Below, in pieces: positions 8,353 to 16,454 of a stretch of 64,000 bases of DNA. Origin of the DNA: Amaricoccus macauensis_A (GTDB taxonomy: Bacteria > Pseudomonadota > Alphaproteobacteria > Rhodobacterales > Rhodobacteraceae); NCBI RefSeq assembly GCF_049800915.1, contig NZ_JBNAFY010000008.1, forward strand, positions 145,884-209,883, in the 5' to 3' direction. The first letter of the stretch is position 1. Each line of letters opens with the position of its first letter. The notes below the pieces were generated by a model. That model was not told where the DNA came from and ran no database searches. It saw nothing but the letters and a program-made list of their open reading frames with translations. The translations under genes were made by a program, and so were the position numbers.

Positions 8353-8434
8353 AAGCAGCAGAGACTATGAGCCGTGGCGCATCCTTTCGATCGGCCGCCG
8401 CGACTGGGTGAATGACTGATAGTCTCTGCTGCTT
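8353..8434. repeat. Perfect 16-bp inverted repeat around 50 bp
   Basis: AAGCAGCAGAGACTAT (8353-8368) and ATAGTCTCTGCTGCTT (8419-8434) are exact reverse complements separated by 50 bases. No coding frame spans the unit. It may be a tiny non-autonomous element or two facing element ends; it sits directly beside the IS5 relic. Confidence 0.7.
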
Positions 8435-8458
8435 GGTATCACACATGGACGTTCACAG

Positions 8459-8878
8459 TTGCCAATAACTGATCCTCAGTTCCTTCTTCCCGCCTCCCTT
8501 TTTGTCACCCCGGGGATGCAAGCCGCGGCGCAGGAGAGCGATGCGACACCCGGAGTTCTTGCCGTGGAGAACGCTCCCACGGATAGGGCGATCGCCGACC
8601 GGCTGCGTGCCATCATCGGCGCACTCGACCAAGACCAGTTAACGGTATCTGTGGAAGCCGGCGTGGTCACGCTTGCGGGTGATGTTGCGGACCCGGTCGT
8701 CAGCAAGGATGTGGCCGGCATTGCCGAGCTTCTGGAAGGCGCCGGAGCGGAGTTCGCAAGTCCTTGTCCCAAAAAGGAATTTAGATGCCGAAACTTTCCC
8801 GACTCCGTCTTGCGACATTTTTGTGCTGCAACTTGTGCCTGGGCGCAAGATCCATCGACAGCCCATAGGTCAATTTGA
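8459..8878 (+). pseudogene. BON-domain protein fragment
   Basis: The open frame contains a hydrophobic, signal-like N-terminus, then APTDRAIADRLRAII and LTVSVEAGVVTLAGDVADP, the core of a BON domain (residues about 42-85). Rhodobacterales mechanosensitive channels often carry such a domain at the N-terminus. After about residue 98 the sequence becomes Cys-rich and unlike any continuation, and there is no channel domain. It is therefore best seen as the 5' part of a truncated gene. The only start in frame is a weak TTG. Confidence 0.45.
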
Positions 8879-8943
8879 TGTTCCGCTCCTCGCAGCGCAC
8901 AGCTGAGAGCCTGGGTCGAGAGGATGCGCAGCGTTGATGGTTC

Positions 8944-9480
8944 ATGGCGCATTCAGGCAGCGAGGATTACCCCGGCTCGATTCACCCGTCCGTGCAACAA
9001 TTCGTGGATGCGGTTCTCTTGCAGGACGATGATCCGAAATATCTCGATGTATTGCGTGAAAGGGCCGAGCAAATGATGTGGCCCCTCTTTATCCACCCGA
9101 ACGGATCGGAGGTAGCTCCGAACTACGTGTCACAAGTCTGGTCGACGGAATTAGGCACCGGCGCGCACATCGCACGTACCATTGTCTACGACTTTCTCTT
9201 CGCACTCGGCGAGAACGCAACGCGGGGTGCTATGCTGCTCAATGACCATCAATCGACGCAGGCTGCCGCGAAGTATATTGGTCAGCAGGCCCGCGCTTCT
9301 GCATTGGCCGCCGCTGCGCGAGAACGCGATGACATTTTTGAGGAATTGATGCCCGGAGTAGATCTCAGGCACCGCAGCGACTCTGCGCAACCGCAATGGT
9401 CTCCAGGAAAAGACGTAGCTGTCAATTCCGAAACAAGGAAGATCAAGGCCAACCGGAATAGTCCCCAACGGGCCGCATGA
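8944..9480 (+). CDS. Tyrosine recombinase, catalytic C-terminal part
   Basis: This 178-residue frame contains PLFIHPNGSEVAPNYVS, then GTGAHIARTI with an H-x2-R motif (H75, R78), and NDHQSTQAAAKYI with His 102 and the nucleophile candidate Tyr 111 at the usual spacing. These are boxes II and the end of the phage-integrase/XerC-D family. The first arginine and the core-binding domain are absent, so it is a truncated or specialised recombinase. The last 60 residues are charged and unlike the family. Its neighbour is kfrA, as on alphaproteobacterial plasmids. Confidence 0.5.
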   Translation: MAHSGSEDYPGSIHPSVQQFVDAVLLQDDDPKYLDVLRERAEQMMWPLFIHPNGSEVAPNYVSQVWSTELGTGAHIARTIVYDFLFALGENATRGAMLLNDHQSTQAAAKYIGQQARASALAAAARERDDIFEELMPGVDLRHRSDSAQPQWSPGKDVAVNSETRKIKANRNSPQRAA

Positions 9481-9712
9481 TCACACAAGCGCCTGTTCTG
9501 GGACTCGAGGACAATGTCAGGCGGGGGAGTCTTCCTGTTCAAAGGCACGGTATTTCGAAGAGGACATGCTTTTATTCGGGCGGAACTGAAAAGAAGAGCA
9601 TGATCCCGCGCTCGGGCGTCCGACGAGCCTCTTGCCGGCCCGGGCTGAACGGTCTGATCGAAAATCAACCCTGGTCGGTTGGCGGTGAGGCAACGGATTT
9701 GCAACCCGAATA

Positions 9713-9738
9713 CGATACGATACGACCATATCGTATCG
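9713..9738. promoter_or_regulatory. Inverted-repeat operator upstream of kfrA
   Basis: CGATACGATA (9713-9722) and TATCGTATCG (9729-9738) are perfect inverted repeats with a 6-base spacer, 14 bases before the kfrA start. The left arm extends an ATACG direct repeat. KfrA-type proteins are known to repress their own promoters through such sites. Confidence 0.7.
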
Positions 9739-9751
9739 AACAGGTATCAGG

Positions 9752-10525
9752 ATGAGTAACGATCTTAAAGCGCGGGTCGCGGCGGCTGCGGAAGCCCTGG
9801 AGTCCGAGGGCATTCGCCCAACGATCCAGAAGGTGCGCGAACTTGTGCAGGCGAACAACAACGACGTCGCCTCTGCATTCAAGACCTGGCAGCAAGCCAA
9901 ATCTGAGCAGGCGAAGCGAACTGTCCCGGCGCTCGACGATCTGCCAGTCCCGCAAGCTATGCGCATTGCCCTCAAGGCGGTGATAGCTGCGCATGAGCAG
10001 ATCATGGCAGAGGAACTCGAGGCCGAACGTCTCACCGCTCGTATGCATCGCCAGTCCATGTCAGAAAAACTTGAACGCGAACGCACCGCTGCGCGCAATG
10101 CCGAGGCCGAAGCGAGTTCCGATGCGCAGATCCGGATAGCGGAAGCAGAAGCGCGCGCAGATGCTCAGGACAAGAAGAATGCGGAATTGACCAGGGAGCT
10201 GGAGGAGATGCAGTCCCAATTACTGGAGGCAAAGAAAAGGTATGGCATCGCGGAGGAGCGCACCAAGGCGGTCGAGAAGCGGATGGATGACGCGGAGGGT
10301 CGATTGACTGATGAGCGTGTGGCCCGCCTGGATGCGGAGCGGCGGTATGCCGAGGCGATAGAATCATCTGCTCGGGCCCGGGCCGACGCTGACGCCAGAG
10401 TGCGTGTCGTGCAACTGGAAGCCGAGCGTCGCATTGCCGAAGAGCACGCACGATACAGCCGGGCAGAGGCTCGGAACTTGCACGCTGCCAGTCGAAAACC
10501 TGTTCCCGCCAGCCGCCGCCGGTAG
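9752..10525 (+). CDS. kfrA: KfrA-like DNA-binding coiled-coil protein
   Basis: The 257-residue protein starts with the KfrA N-terminal DNA-binding domain (RVAAAAEALESEGIRPTIQKVRELV, quoted in part, and FKTWQQAK, residues 7-50). A very long Ala/Glu/Arg-rich coiled coil follows from about residue 85 to 245, and the tail is basic. On IncP and related plasmids KfrA binds DNA and helps plasmid stability as a scaffold. The start at 9752 follows CAGGATG with a weak ribosome site, just behind the inverted-repeat operator. No parA/parB or rep gene is next to it here. Confidence 0.75.
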   Translation: MSNDLKARVAAAAEALESEGIRPTIQKVRELVQANNNDVASAFKTWQQAKSEQAKRTVPALDDLPVPQAMRIALKAVIAAHEQIMAEELEAERLTARMHRQSMSEKLERERTAARNAEAEASSDAQIRIAEAEARADAQDKKNAELTRELEEMQSQLLEAKKRYGIAEERTKAVEKRMDDAEGRLTDERVARLDAERRYAEAIESSARARADADARVRVVQLEAERRIAEEHARYSRAEARNLHAASRKPVPASRRR

Positions 10526-10876
10526 AAGGACCGATTTTCCGATCGGCGAACAGATGTGATCCGGCAGCGAGACCCTCCACTGGGAGGGGAGGCGTAGGCT
10601 CCTTATCGAATTCGAGAGGCGCGGCAATCGAGGCATCCGGATTCTCGCATCTCAACGAGTGGTCAGCTGGGAGGGCCGACGGCGGTCGACACCGACCCCA
10701 ACGGAGCGTTTTTTGGCTTCCCGATCCGGAAGCGCCGATGTATGTGGCGTTTTGGTCGGCGTCCACTGTCCCCGGTTTGCTGCAGTTTTCTCCTTGAGAT
10801 TCACCCCATTGAAAGCTGAAGCTGGTCACACGCATTCCAATCAGGCATGATCTTCAAGGGGTTAGAGGGGCTACCT
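10526..10876 (+). other. Gap with relic of module gene 1
   Basis: No convincing intact gene is present. The last 70 bases (about 10793-10864) resemble the end of the small minus-strand gene at 43615-43878: both encode RFT-x-L/P-x2-AEA-x-HT followed by a QA and SSRG tail, but here TGA replaces the codon before SSRG. This marks the left edge of module A. Confidence 0.4.
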
Positions 10877-11140
10877 ATGATCAGCCGTATTCGAGGCGCG
10901 CTGTCCGCGCGGCATCAGGCTGTGTGCGAGGCTGAAGCGCTTGTCTGGCGGCTCGGTGACCGTGCAGAAGCTGTTGCGCTCTCATGTGCCGCGAGCGCGG
11001 ATGGCCGGGTCAAAGTACACTTTCAGCGGGTGGCGCGGATCGCCCGGCGCCGGAATGATCTCATTGAAGGCCGTGATACCACGACAGGATATGACGGAAA
11101 TGCGCGTTGGCTTAGCCGGGCAGGGGCCCTGTTGTTGTAA
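10877..11140 (+). CDS. Small conserved protein of module A (gene 2)
   Basis: The 87-residue basic protein (MISRIRGALSARHQAVCEAE then ALVWRLGDRAEAVALSCAAS) has no recognised domain. It is preceded by TTAGAGGGG about 6 bases from the ATG. A close paralogue lies on the other strand at 43339-43602, where the Trp codon of ALVW is a TGA stop; here it is TGG and the gene is intact. Its stop is next to the SNase-like relic, the same order as in module B. Function unknown. Confidence 0.6.
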   Translation: MISRIRGALSARHQAVCEAEALVWRLGDRAEAVALSCAASADGRVKVHFQRVARIARRRNDLIEGRDTTTGYDGNARWLSRAGALLL

Positions 11141-11412
11141 ACAGGTTCAGATCGTCTCGCTGGCGTACACGTGGACTTCGGAATCGGAACGTGATGACTG
11201 CGATCATGGTGCTTGCCCTTGCAGGCCATGCGGGGTTGCTTGAGGGGGTCTCGTCCAGCGAAACGGGCGAAGCAAAAGACATCATGGGTGTCGCCGACAT
11301 GGCTATCGATGGCGATACGTTCCGGCTCCGTGGGCTTGATACGCGCATAACCGATCCGCTACTCCTGCCGCTCTCCTTCAAGAGGCTGTCTCAGGCAACA
11401 GTGCGCGAGTGA
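11140..11412 (+). pseudogene. 5' remnant of a thermonuclease-like (SNase) gene
   Basis: Aligned with the gene at 42879-43339, this frame matches from the start region (RFRSSR-x-R-x-RG) through a membrane anchor (IMVLALAGHAG) to the first SNase strand (AIDGDTFRLRGLDTRI). The start codon aligned with the ATG of the paralogue is GTAAAC here, and after LDTRI the sequence no longer matches SNase. The downstream two thirds are missing. An ATG at 11191 would give 73 residues of no clear use. Confidence 0.55.
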
Positions 11413-11500
11413 AACCGGGTTAGTCTCCGCGAAGAATTGCGAGGCGAACTCTCGCCAGAAGGAAAAAAGGCAGGGCGGTTCGTTCCATGGCTATGTCGGC

Positions 11501-12040
11501 TTACCCCAGCCATAGCCCCTCTCGTCGAAGCTGCGACTTGATCCGCAATGTCAGATGCGCGGATACAACGCGCCTTGCGGGAAGGTTTGAGAGATGCCGC
11601 CCGCTCGATGCTTGACCAGCCTCGGCTCCGACAGGGAAGTCCCAGACCGCTTCCCACCAACCCGTATGTATCGATGGGGAAGACGTGTCGTCTGCGAGAC
11701 GTCAGATGGGACCGAGTGTCCACAACGTAGCCGTGCCGCACGAGCGCTGCGACGTCATCACCGCCGGGTGTGCCCCGTGACGAGCCATTGCTTCCCGGAG
11801 AAGGCGGTATTGTTCGACAATCTCGGGGCGCACCGCGCCGTCCATGACAACAGCGTTTTCCCGCATCACGACGGCGTCCCGGAGAGCATGAGCCCTCCGG
11901 AGCGCCGTCTCGAAAACGCGTTGCCGGTCGGGAGAGATCAGAAGCCTGTCCAGCTTCAAAGCGGCTTCGCCTGCCTTCCAGTCGCGGGATCCCGTGCCTC
12001 GGCCGGCAGTGTGATCTTGTTAGGAGTTGTGCGAGGTCAT
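11501..12040 (-). pseudogene. Broken paralogue of module B gene at 40049
   Basis: The minus strand matches the 183-residue protein at 40049-40600 in three frame segments. DRQRVFETALRRAHALRD to EQYRLLREAMARHGAHP aligns with DRAFELARWKAVELSWN to ERYRWLIFAMGLARSSP. GDDVAALVRHGYVVDTR and SIER align with GDAVAALARRGYLISRQ and TIER. LPARRVVSAHLTLRIKSQLR to the final GLWLG aligns with LPVVRVVSAHVTLRVKAELR. Two one-base frame changes (near 11772 and 11605) and a TAA at the seventh codon after the coupled ATG (12040) disrupt it. Confidence 0.65.
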
Positions 12041-12447
12041 GCGCCGAGGGCTCCATGTGTGAGTCGGCGTTTCAGGGTCCGGGCAGCATCCAGGGCCGTC
12101 ACGCCCTGATCCAGGGTCGTGAGGCACTCCAGCGCACAGATGACCTTAGGGTCGTCCGGTTCGAGGAAGTCGATATCGCCGTCTTCGACGGACGCGACCG
12201 GTAGACCACCCCCAAGGGCGTCATGAAGGAAATCCCGAAGCGCGCGGAGGTCCTGGATATGCTCGAGGGGTTCGGCACCTTCCGTCACAAGTTGGATAAG
12301 GGCATCAGCCCGGGAACCCCAGTGGGGTCCCCCGAAGAGTGCCGCGGTTTCCACAAGGTTTGGTCCGCCTTCCTCGCGGAGCCAGGCGGCGAACCCTGCG
12401 GCCCTTCGAAGATCCAGGATCCGGTCGGAAAGGTTTACGTATTGCAT
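12037..12447 (-). CDS. Module A protein, paralogue of 40597-41007
   Basis: The 136-residue acidic protein starts MQYVNLSDRILDLRRAAGF after AAGGAGACCACAAC. It aligns along most of its length with the protein at 40597-41007: FAAWLREEGG with FEDWLREDGE, and ALIQLVTEGAEPLEHIQDLR with a SVVASVAQGADALDHLVELR-like stretch, then a shared RDF/RDL and GG-LPV. No known domain is recognised. Its stop overlaps the next ATG by four bases in both modules, so the two genes were a coupled pair. Confidence 0.7.
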   Translation of the reverse strand: MQYVNLSDRILDLRRAAGFAAWLREEGGPNLVETAALFGGPHWGSRADALIQLVTEGAEPLEHIQDLRALRDFLHDALGGGLPVASVEDGDIDFLEPDDPKVICALECLTTLDQGVTALDAARTLKRRLTHGALGA

Positions 12448-12609
12448 GTTGTGGTCTCCTTGCTCGATGCAGCGCATCATTTGATTGAAAAGGCCGGTTT
12501 GACCCGGGACTTGCGTCAAGGATCCAGTTCGGGGGAGCCGTCAGGCGGCAGGCCACGGATCTTGCGGCTGTCGCCATTCGCGCGGTTGTTGGCGCGCGGG
12601 AGCGTGCGT

Positions 12610-12636
12610 GTTCCGACCGCGCAGGGCGGTCGGAAC
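12610..12636 (-). terminator. Strong hairpin after the 12648 gene
   Basis: GTTCCGACCGC (12610-12620) and GCGGTCGGAAC (12626-12636) form a perfect 11-bp stem with a 5-base loop, 11 bases beyond the stop of the minus-strand gene at 12648. There is no T tract on that side, so it may be a weak terminator or a 3' end-stabilising hairpin. Confidence 0.55.
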
Positions 12637-12647
12637 AGCCGCGGAAA

Positions 12648-13124
12648 TCACCGCTTGCGGGGAACTGGGGAGTAGACCGGAATTGGCCCGGTGCCATGCC
12701 CCGACAGTCCCAGGGCGGCCTCGAGTCTCCAGATCGTTTCGCTTTGGAAGACAAAGGTGAAGGCGTTGTTGGCGAAGACCTCCAGATCGCATTCGATCAC
12801 CGGGTTCTTCTGGTCGCGGGCATACCCCGCCAGGCGGTCCGAGAGCAGTTCGACACTTCGTGCCCAGTTGGGCGACCATTCCCCGGCGCGCACCAGCTTC
12901 TCGAGCTGCAGCCGGACATCCTTCGCGGCAATCGGACCAATCTCGGCTGCGATTGCTTTGACCAGGGCATCGCCCTCGAGTTTCACGAACCTTCCGAAAT
13001 GGGTCTTCACCTCGCTCCGAAGGCTCGCGAGGTCGAACGCGAGAGATCGGGCAGCGCTCAGCTGCGATATTTGCTGGTCCGAAGGATTGGGACGAGGTGT
13101 CGAGGTCAGGTCTGAGGTATTCAT
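12648..13124 (-). CDS. Conserved protein of unknown function (module A)
   Basis: The 158-residue protein begins MNTSDLTSTPRPNPSDQQIS and has a helical middle (LRSEVKTHFGRFVKLEGDAL, KDVRLQLEKLVRAGEWSPNW) and a conserved-looking C-terminus rich in aromatic residues. I chose ATG 13124 because GGAG lies 7 bases upstream; the in-frame ATG at 13136 lacks a ribosome site. It has no counterpart in module B that I can see. No function is proposed. Confidence 0.6.
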   Translation of the reverse strand: MNTSDLTSTPRPNPSDQQISQLSAARSLAFDLASLRSEVKTHFGRFVKLEGDALVKAIAAEIGPIAAKDVRLQLEKLVRAGEWSPNWARSVELLSDRLAGYARDQKNPVIECDLEVFANNAFTFVFQSETIWRLEAALGLSGHGTGPIPVYSPVPRKR

Positions 13125-13343
13125 AGGCAACTCCATTATACGCCGCATGCCGTCTGCATCGGTCTTCAATGGTGCCGTCCGGCTGTCGGAACCCTGTCCG
13201 ACGTGAGTGAGCCTGCGCGATCGGTGGCGGGCATGGCACAGATCCCTCGGGATCTGCTCCGCCGGCGCGAGGCGCGCCAGCGGGAAGTTTGCAGCGAAAC
13301 GCGAGACGTTCCGCGGGCGGCTGACGAGCCGCGGGTTCACCGA

Positions 13344-13613
13344 TCAGGATGCGGAGTTTTCCGGATCCTCCTCGGCGTCCGCCTTTTCGAACGCCGGATC
13401 CTCGGTCTGATCGTCCTTGCTTTTGATGTCGAGACGGATCGAATGGAATGTGCCCTGGTCGAAATACCAGCTTCGCACGAGACCATAGAGCAGTGCGCTC
13501 GCACGGTCCGGATAGATCTGCTGGTCCACGAGTGCGTCGTAGGCAGCCAGCAGGCCGGACGGAAGGGAAAGGGTTACACTTACGAGTTGCATCGAAGTAT
13601 CAGAGTCGCTCAT
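13344..13613 (-). CDS. Ribbon-helix-helix-like small protein, module A
   Basis: The 89-residue protein has a core VSVTLSLPSGLLAAYDALVD then IYPDRASALLYGLVRSW, which fits a strand-helix-helix CopG/Arc-like DNA-binding fold, and an acidic tail rich in Asp and Glu. Its paralogue at 42347-42616 shares VSVTL-x-LP-x-GL-x2-AY-x-AL and IYP-x4-SA-x-L-x-GL-x2-SW. It is probably the first gene of the minus-strand run of module A and a candidate regulator of the module. DNA binding is inferred from the pattern only. Confidence 0.6.
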   Translation of the reverse strand: MSDSDTSMQLVSVTLSLPSGLLAAYDALVDQQIYPDRASALLYGLVRSWYFDQGTFHSIRLDIKSKDDQTEDPAFEKADAEEDPENSAS

Positions 13614-14042
13614 GGCGATGTCCTCTCAAAATCAACAGCATCACGTGCTGTCAGAACCGAGATTGGTCCGCCTGGGAGATCCAAAGCTGAAATCAGGAAC
13701 GACGTGCAGAGATGGTTAAGGGGGCGTTACCAGAGGGGCGCATCGCACGGCGCCAGTCCCGCAAAAGCGAACCGCTCCACCGGAAACGGCCTGCAGGCCG
13801 TGAGAAACGGTAGTCGCCTTGTGCCCGAACATGGTCGCCGCGATGGGCATATGGTAGCAGAATTGGCCCTGCCGGGGCGTCTGCAGCGGCAAACGAAGCC
13901 CGAGGCATTGGGCGTACAAGTTGGTGCCTCGGATCGGAGCGAACGGCCCATGGACGAAGCCGCTCGCCTCTTGATCATGAATGTCGGCTTCGGCGCAACC
14001 GACCCCAAGGTTCCTGCCAATTGGCAGCAAAGCGTTATTTCG
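13614..14042. other. Gap without a supported gene
   Basis: Several open frames exist on both strands because of high GC, the longest being 104 residues on the minus strand (13716-14030), but none has a ribosome site plus a protein-like composition that I trust. No repeat or terminator was recognised. Confidence 0.4.
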
Positions 14043-14615
14043 TCAACGCATGGGTTCACCACGCGCGATGGCGAGGTGATGACCGGGGTGATGATTGCCT
14101 GTCGCCAAGAGGCCGTAGAAACCGAGCGCCTTGATCCGGCTCGCCGCCCCATCTCCTTCGCCCTTGATCGTCCAGGTAATAAACTCATCTGCCATCGACA
14201 CCTCGGACGACCAGCCAGTTTCAGCAGCGAGAACGGGCCCGTGGGCCGGAACCATCCGGCTCGCGGCCTCTCCTGCCTCATTATCGAGCCTTATTCGTAT
14301 CAGGATACCGTCCGGGAGGTCTCTGGTCTGCACATCGGTGGCGAGAACCAAGTTGTTCATATCCACAAGGTGGTCTCGGAGAGCGCCGATATCGACAGAG
14401 GGCCAATCGGTGTCTGAGTCGGCGTTGAGCAGCAAGACGATCTCGGTAATAGCGGCGAAGGCCCCGTTTCCCGGTTCAATCGGCGTTCCGGTTGTTTCGA
14501 CTACTGCGGCGGACTGTGCCATGTGATCCGCATGGTTCGTGTGCTGTGCAAGAGCGGGGCCCGTCATACCGAGGATCGGCAGGATTGCAAGAACTGTGAT
14601 GTGTCCGAAGCGCAT
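14043..14615 (-). CDS. Exported protein of unknown function beside copper genes
   Basis: The 190-residue product starts MRFGHITVLAILPILGMTGP and a cleavage site ALA-Q gives a periplasmic protein. The mature N-terminus is His-rich (QHTNHADHMAQ), and the C-terminus has GNHHPGHH, so metal binding is plausible. GGGAGGTAGTC precedes ATG 14615; the longer frame adds seven codons without support. It is divergent from the Crp/Fnr gene and lies at the edge of the copper-tolerance cluster. I do not recognise the family. Confidence 0.7.
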   Translation of the reverse strand: MRFGHITVLAILPILGMTGPALAQHTNHADHMAQSAAVVETTGTPIEPGNGAFAAITEIVLLLNADSDTDWPSVDIGALRDHLVDMNNLVLATDVQTRDLPDGILIRIRLDNEAGEAASRMVPAHGPVLAAETGWSSEVSMADEFITWTIKGEGDGAASRIKALGFYGLLATGNHHPGHHLAIARGEPMR

Positions 14616-14670
14616 GACTACCTCCCTGTCCGGCAAGAGGAATGTCTAACACCACTATGCCGATCCGGAT

Positions 14671-15312
14671 ATGATTGCGATCATGTCGTGTCAGGAATTC
14701 TTCGAGCGTCTGGAACGCGCCTGCGGTGATCGGAATGTGCGTGTTATCGATCTGACAACTGGAGAGCTGCTCTTTCGACAGGGCGACAATCCACCGGGGT
14801 TGGCATCACTCTGCTCCGGTCAGATCGCCCTCGTCCGGTGGACGAAGGCCGGGCGGAGCGTGCGCATCCATACGGCGTGCGCCGGCGAAACGTTTGCGGA
14901 GGCTTCACTGCATGCTGAAGCTTGCCACTGTGATGCCGTGGCGCTTGCGCCGTCACATGTGCATCTCGTTCCGAAGAGACTGTTCGAGCACGCTCTGGAA
15001 AATGACCGGGATCTGGCGCGAGACTATGCCCTATACCTTGCCCGATCGCTGATGCAGTCTCGGCGCCTCTTGGAGTTGCGCGCTGTCACGCCCCTAACCG
15101 AAAGGGTGCTCATTCGTCTTGTCGAACTCGCCGGGAGCGATGGGGTGGTGCCGGTCGAAATCTCGCTGACCTCGCTCGCCTCCGATCTTGGTGTGACACC
15201 GCCCGCGTTCTACCGGGCAATAGCCTCACTCGAAACGCGTGGCGACCTCGAGCGGCCCGCACGCGGTCGCATTCGCCTCTTGGGACCTTTGATACGGGAC
15301 GATGGGGACTGA
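14671..15312 (+). CDS. Crp/Fnr-family transcriptional regulator
   Basis: The 213-residue protein has a cyclic-nucleotide-binding-like beta barrel (ELLFRQGDNPPGLASLCSGQ, residues about 27-46, then IHTACAGETFAEASL) and a C-terminal winged helix (LTSLASDLGVTPPAFYRAIA near 170-190). Cysteines at about 5, 18, 47, 69, 84 and 86 could sense metal or redox state, although the Fnr N-terminal iron-sulfur arrangement is not evident. A second ATG at 14683 is possible. It is divergent from the exported protein at 14043 and may control the copper operon; that is inferred from position. Confidence 0.85.
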   Translation: MIAIMSCQEFFERLERACGDRNVRVIDLTTGELLFRQGDNPPGLASLCSGQIALVRWTKAGRSVRIHTACAGETFAEASLHAEACHCDAVALAPSHVHLVPKRLFEHALENDRDLARDYALYLARSLMQSRRLLELRAVTPLTERVLIRLVELAGSDGVVPVEISLTSLASDLGVTPPAFYRAIASLETRGDLERPARGRIRLLGPLIRDDGD

Positions 15313-15369
15313 TCGCGCATGCCCGCCCGCAGACAATGCCGCGCAACGGAATACAGGCTCCGCCTGACG

Positions 15370-15582
15370 GGGTGCCAAGGCGGGCTTCTGCCTTCAAGAT
15401 GACAGATAAGGTTACCCGTCAGGAACATCAGGAAGAACAGCGCAAGTGAGTTCACAAGCCGCGCTATGGCCTCGCAGAGGAAGCATCATCGCAAGATATA
15501 TCGGGATGCGTGAAAAGCGGAAGATGCCGCTCTCGACAAGTACCGATGACGTCCCAACGGTGATACGGTCCCGGTTAATCAT
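15370..15582 (-). pseudogene. Relic of an isoprenylcysteine methyltransferase-like gene
   Basis: The minus strand encodes SSVLVESGIFRFSRIPIYLA-MM, matching the LV-SGPFRFSRNP-YLG motif of ICMT/PEMT-family membrane methyltransferases, which bind S-adenosylmethionine. After a frame change it continues as a hydrophobic helix (LVNSLALFFLMFLTGNLIC). The N-terminal helices and the catalytic C-terminus are absent. Such genes often accompany heavy-metal efflux clusters. Confidence 0.42.
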
Positions 15583-15657
15583 GCAGCGTTCCAGTCTTGT
15601 TGCCGCAGCGCGGCAAGACCCGCATTTTGGCCATCGTCAATGGGCCGCAAGCATACC

Positions 15658-16092
15658 TCAGCTGCCTTCGGCCTCTGCGGTGATTTCGGCCTGGGTTTCC
15701 CGGATATCGTCCGGCCATTGGCTCTTGATCCATTCGAGAACATCCGTGATCTCGGCGTCGGAGTATGTGTCCCCGAAGCCGGGCATGTTGCTCTCGTAGC
15801 CCCGCCCGACAACGGCGGCGGTGCCTCGCGTGATCATGTCGAGAAGCACGGGATCGGGGTGATGCCAGGTGTGGCCAGTAGCATCGTGCGGCGGGGCGGG
15901 GAGCCGCCCATCTGCGCCCGGAGCACGCCAGTTCGGCGCACCTTCGAGTTCCGCTCCGTGGCAGGACGCGCAGGCTTCGGCATAAATGGTTGCACCTCTT
16001 GAGAGGTCGGGGCCAGCAGGCAGAAGCCAAGCGCCGCCCAAGGCGACGGCTGCAAGTCCCGATATGGCCAGAATGAGAGGCTTTCGGCGCAT
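15658..16092 (-). CDS. Periplasmic c-type cytochrome
   Basis: The 144-residue protein has a signal anchor (PLILAISGLAAVALGGAWLL), a haem-attachment motif CASCH near residues 41-45 and a Met ligand candidate in SNMPGFG near 105. This is a class I monohaem cytochrome c with the usual GATIYAEACASCHGAELEG context. GGAAGGGAAA precedes the ATG. It is the last intact gene of the copper operon and may accept electrons from the multicopper oxidase or cupredoxin; the partner is inferred. Confidence 0.88.
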   Translation of the reverse strand: MRRKPLILAISGLAAVALGGAWLLPAGPDLSRGATIYAEACASCHGAELEGAPNWRAPGADGRLPAPPHDATGHTWHHPDPVLLDMITRGTAAVVGRGYESNMPGFGDTYSDAEITDVLEWIKSQWPDDIRETQAEITAEAEGS

Positions 16093-16149
16093 TTTCCCTT
16101 CCTTTCAGGGCAGTCCGCGCGCCGGTGCAAGCCAGCGCGCGGCTGATTT

Positions 16150-16437
16150 TTACTGCTTGTTCAGTTCGGTGACGGTCAGTTTCCCGTTCACTCGATCAGC
16201 GAGGAAGCTGACCTGAGCTCCCTCCGACAAACCGTTGAGCATCTGCGGATCGGCTACGTTGAAGACCATCTTCATTGGAGGCATGTCGAGGTTTTCGAGC
16301 GGTCCGTGATCGATGGTCACCTTGTTCCATTGCGTGTCGACTTTCGTGACCGTGCCGGTGCTCATGGATGAGCTTTGTTCAGCCATTGCTGTGGTCGTGG
16401 TGAGGATGAGGGCTGCGGCAAAGGCGGCAAGTTTCAT
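16150..16437 (-). CDS. CusF-like periplasmic copper-binding protein
   Basis: The 95-residue exported protein has a signal peptide (LAAFAAALILTTTTAMA) and a small beta-barrel with GTVTKVDTQWNKVTIDHGPL and LDMPPMKMVF. The W, H and M-x2-M/M-x-M residues correspond to the Cu(I)-binding set of the CusF family (cation-pi Trp, His and two Met). It should carry Cu(I) in the periplasm to an efflux or oxidase partner. It lies between the cupredoxin and cytochrome c genes in the same direction. Confidence 0.85.
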   Translation of the reverse strand: MKLAAFAAALILTTTTAMAEQSSSMSTGTVTKVDTQWNKVTIDHGPLENLDMPPMKMVFNVADPQMLNGLSEGAQVSFLADRVNGKLTVTELNKQ

Positions 16438-16454
16438 CTGTCTGTTCTCCGGGT

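Noticed and set aside
13203..14417. 404-residue plus-strand open frame
   Set aside because: Runs antisense to the RHH-like gene and the exported protein; no domain and no start site.
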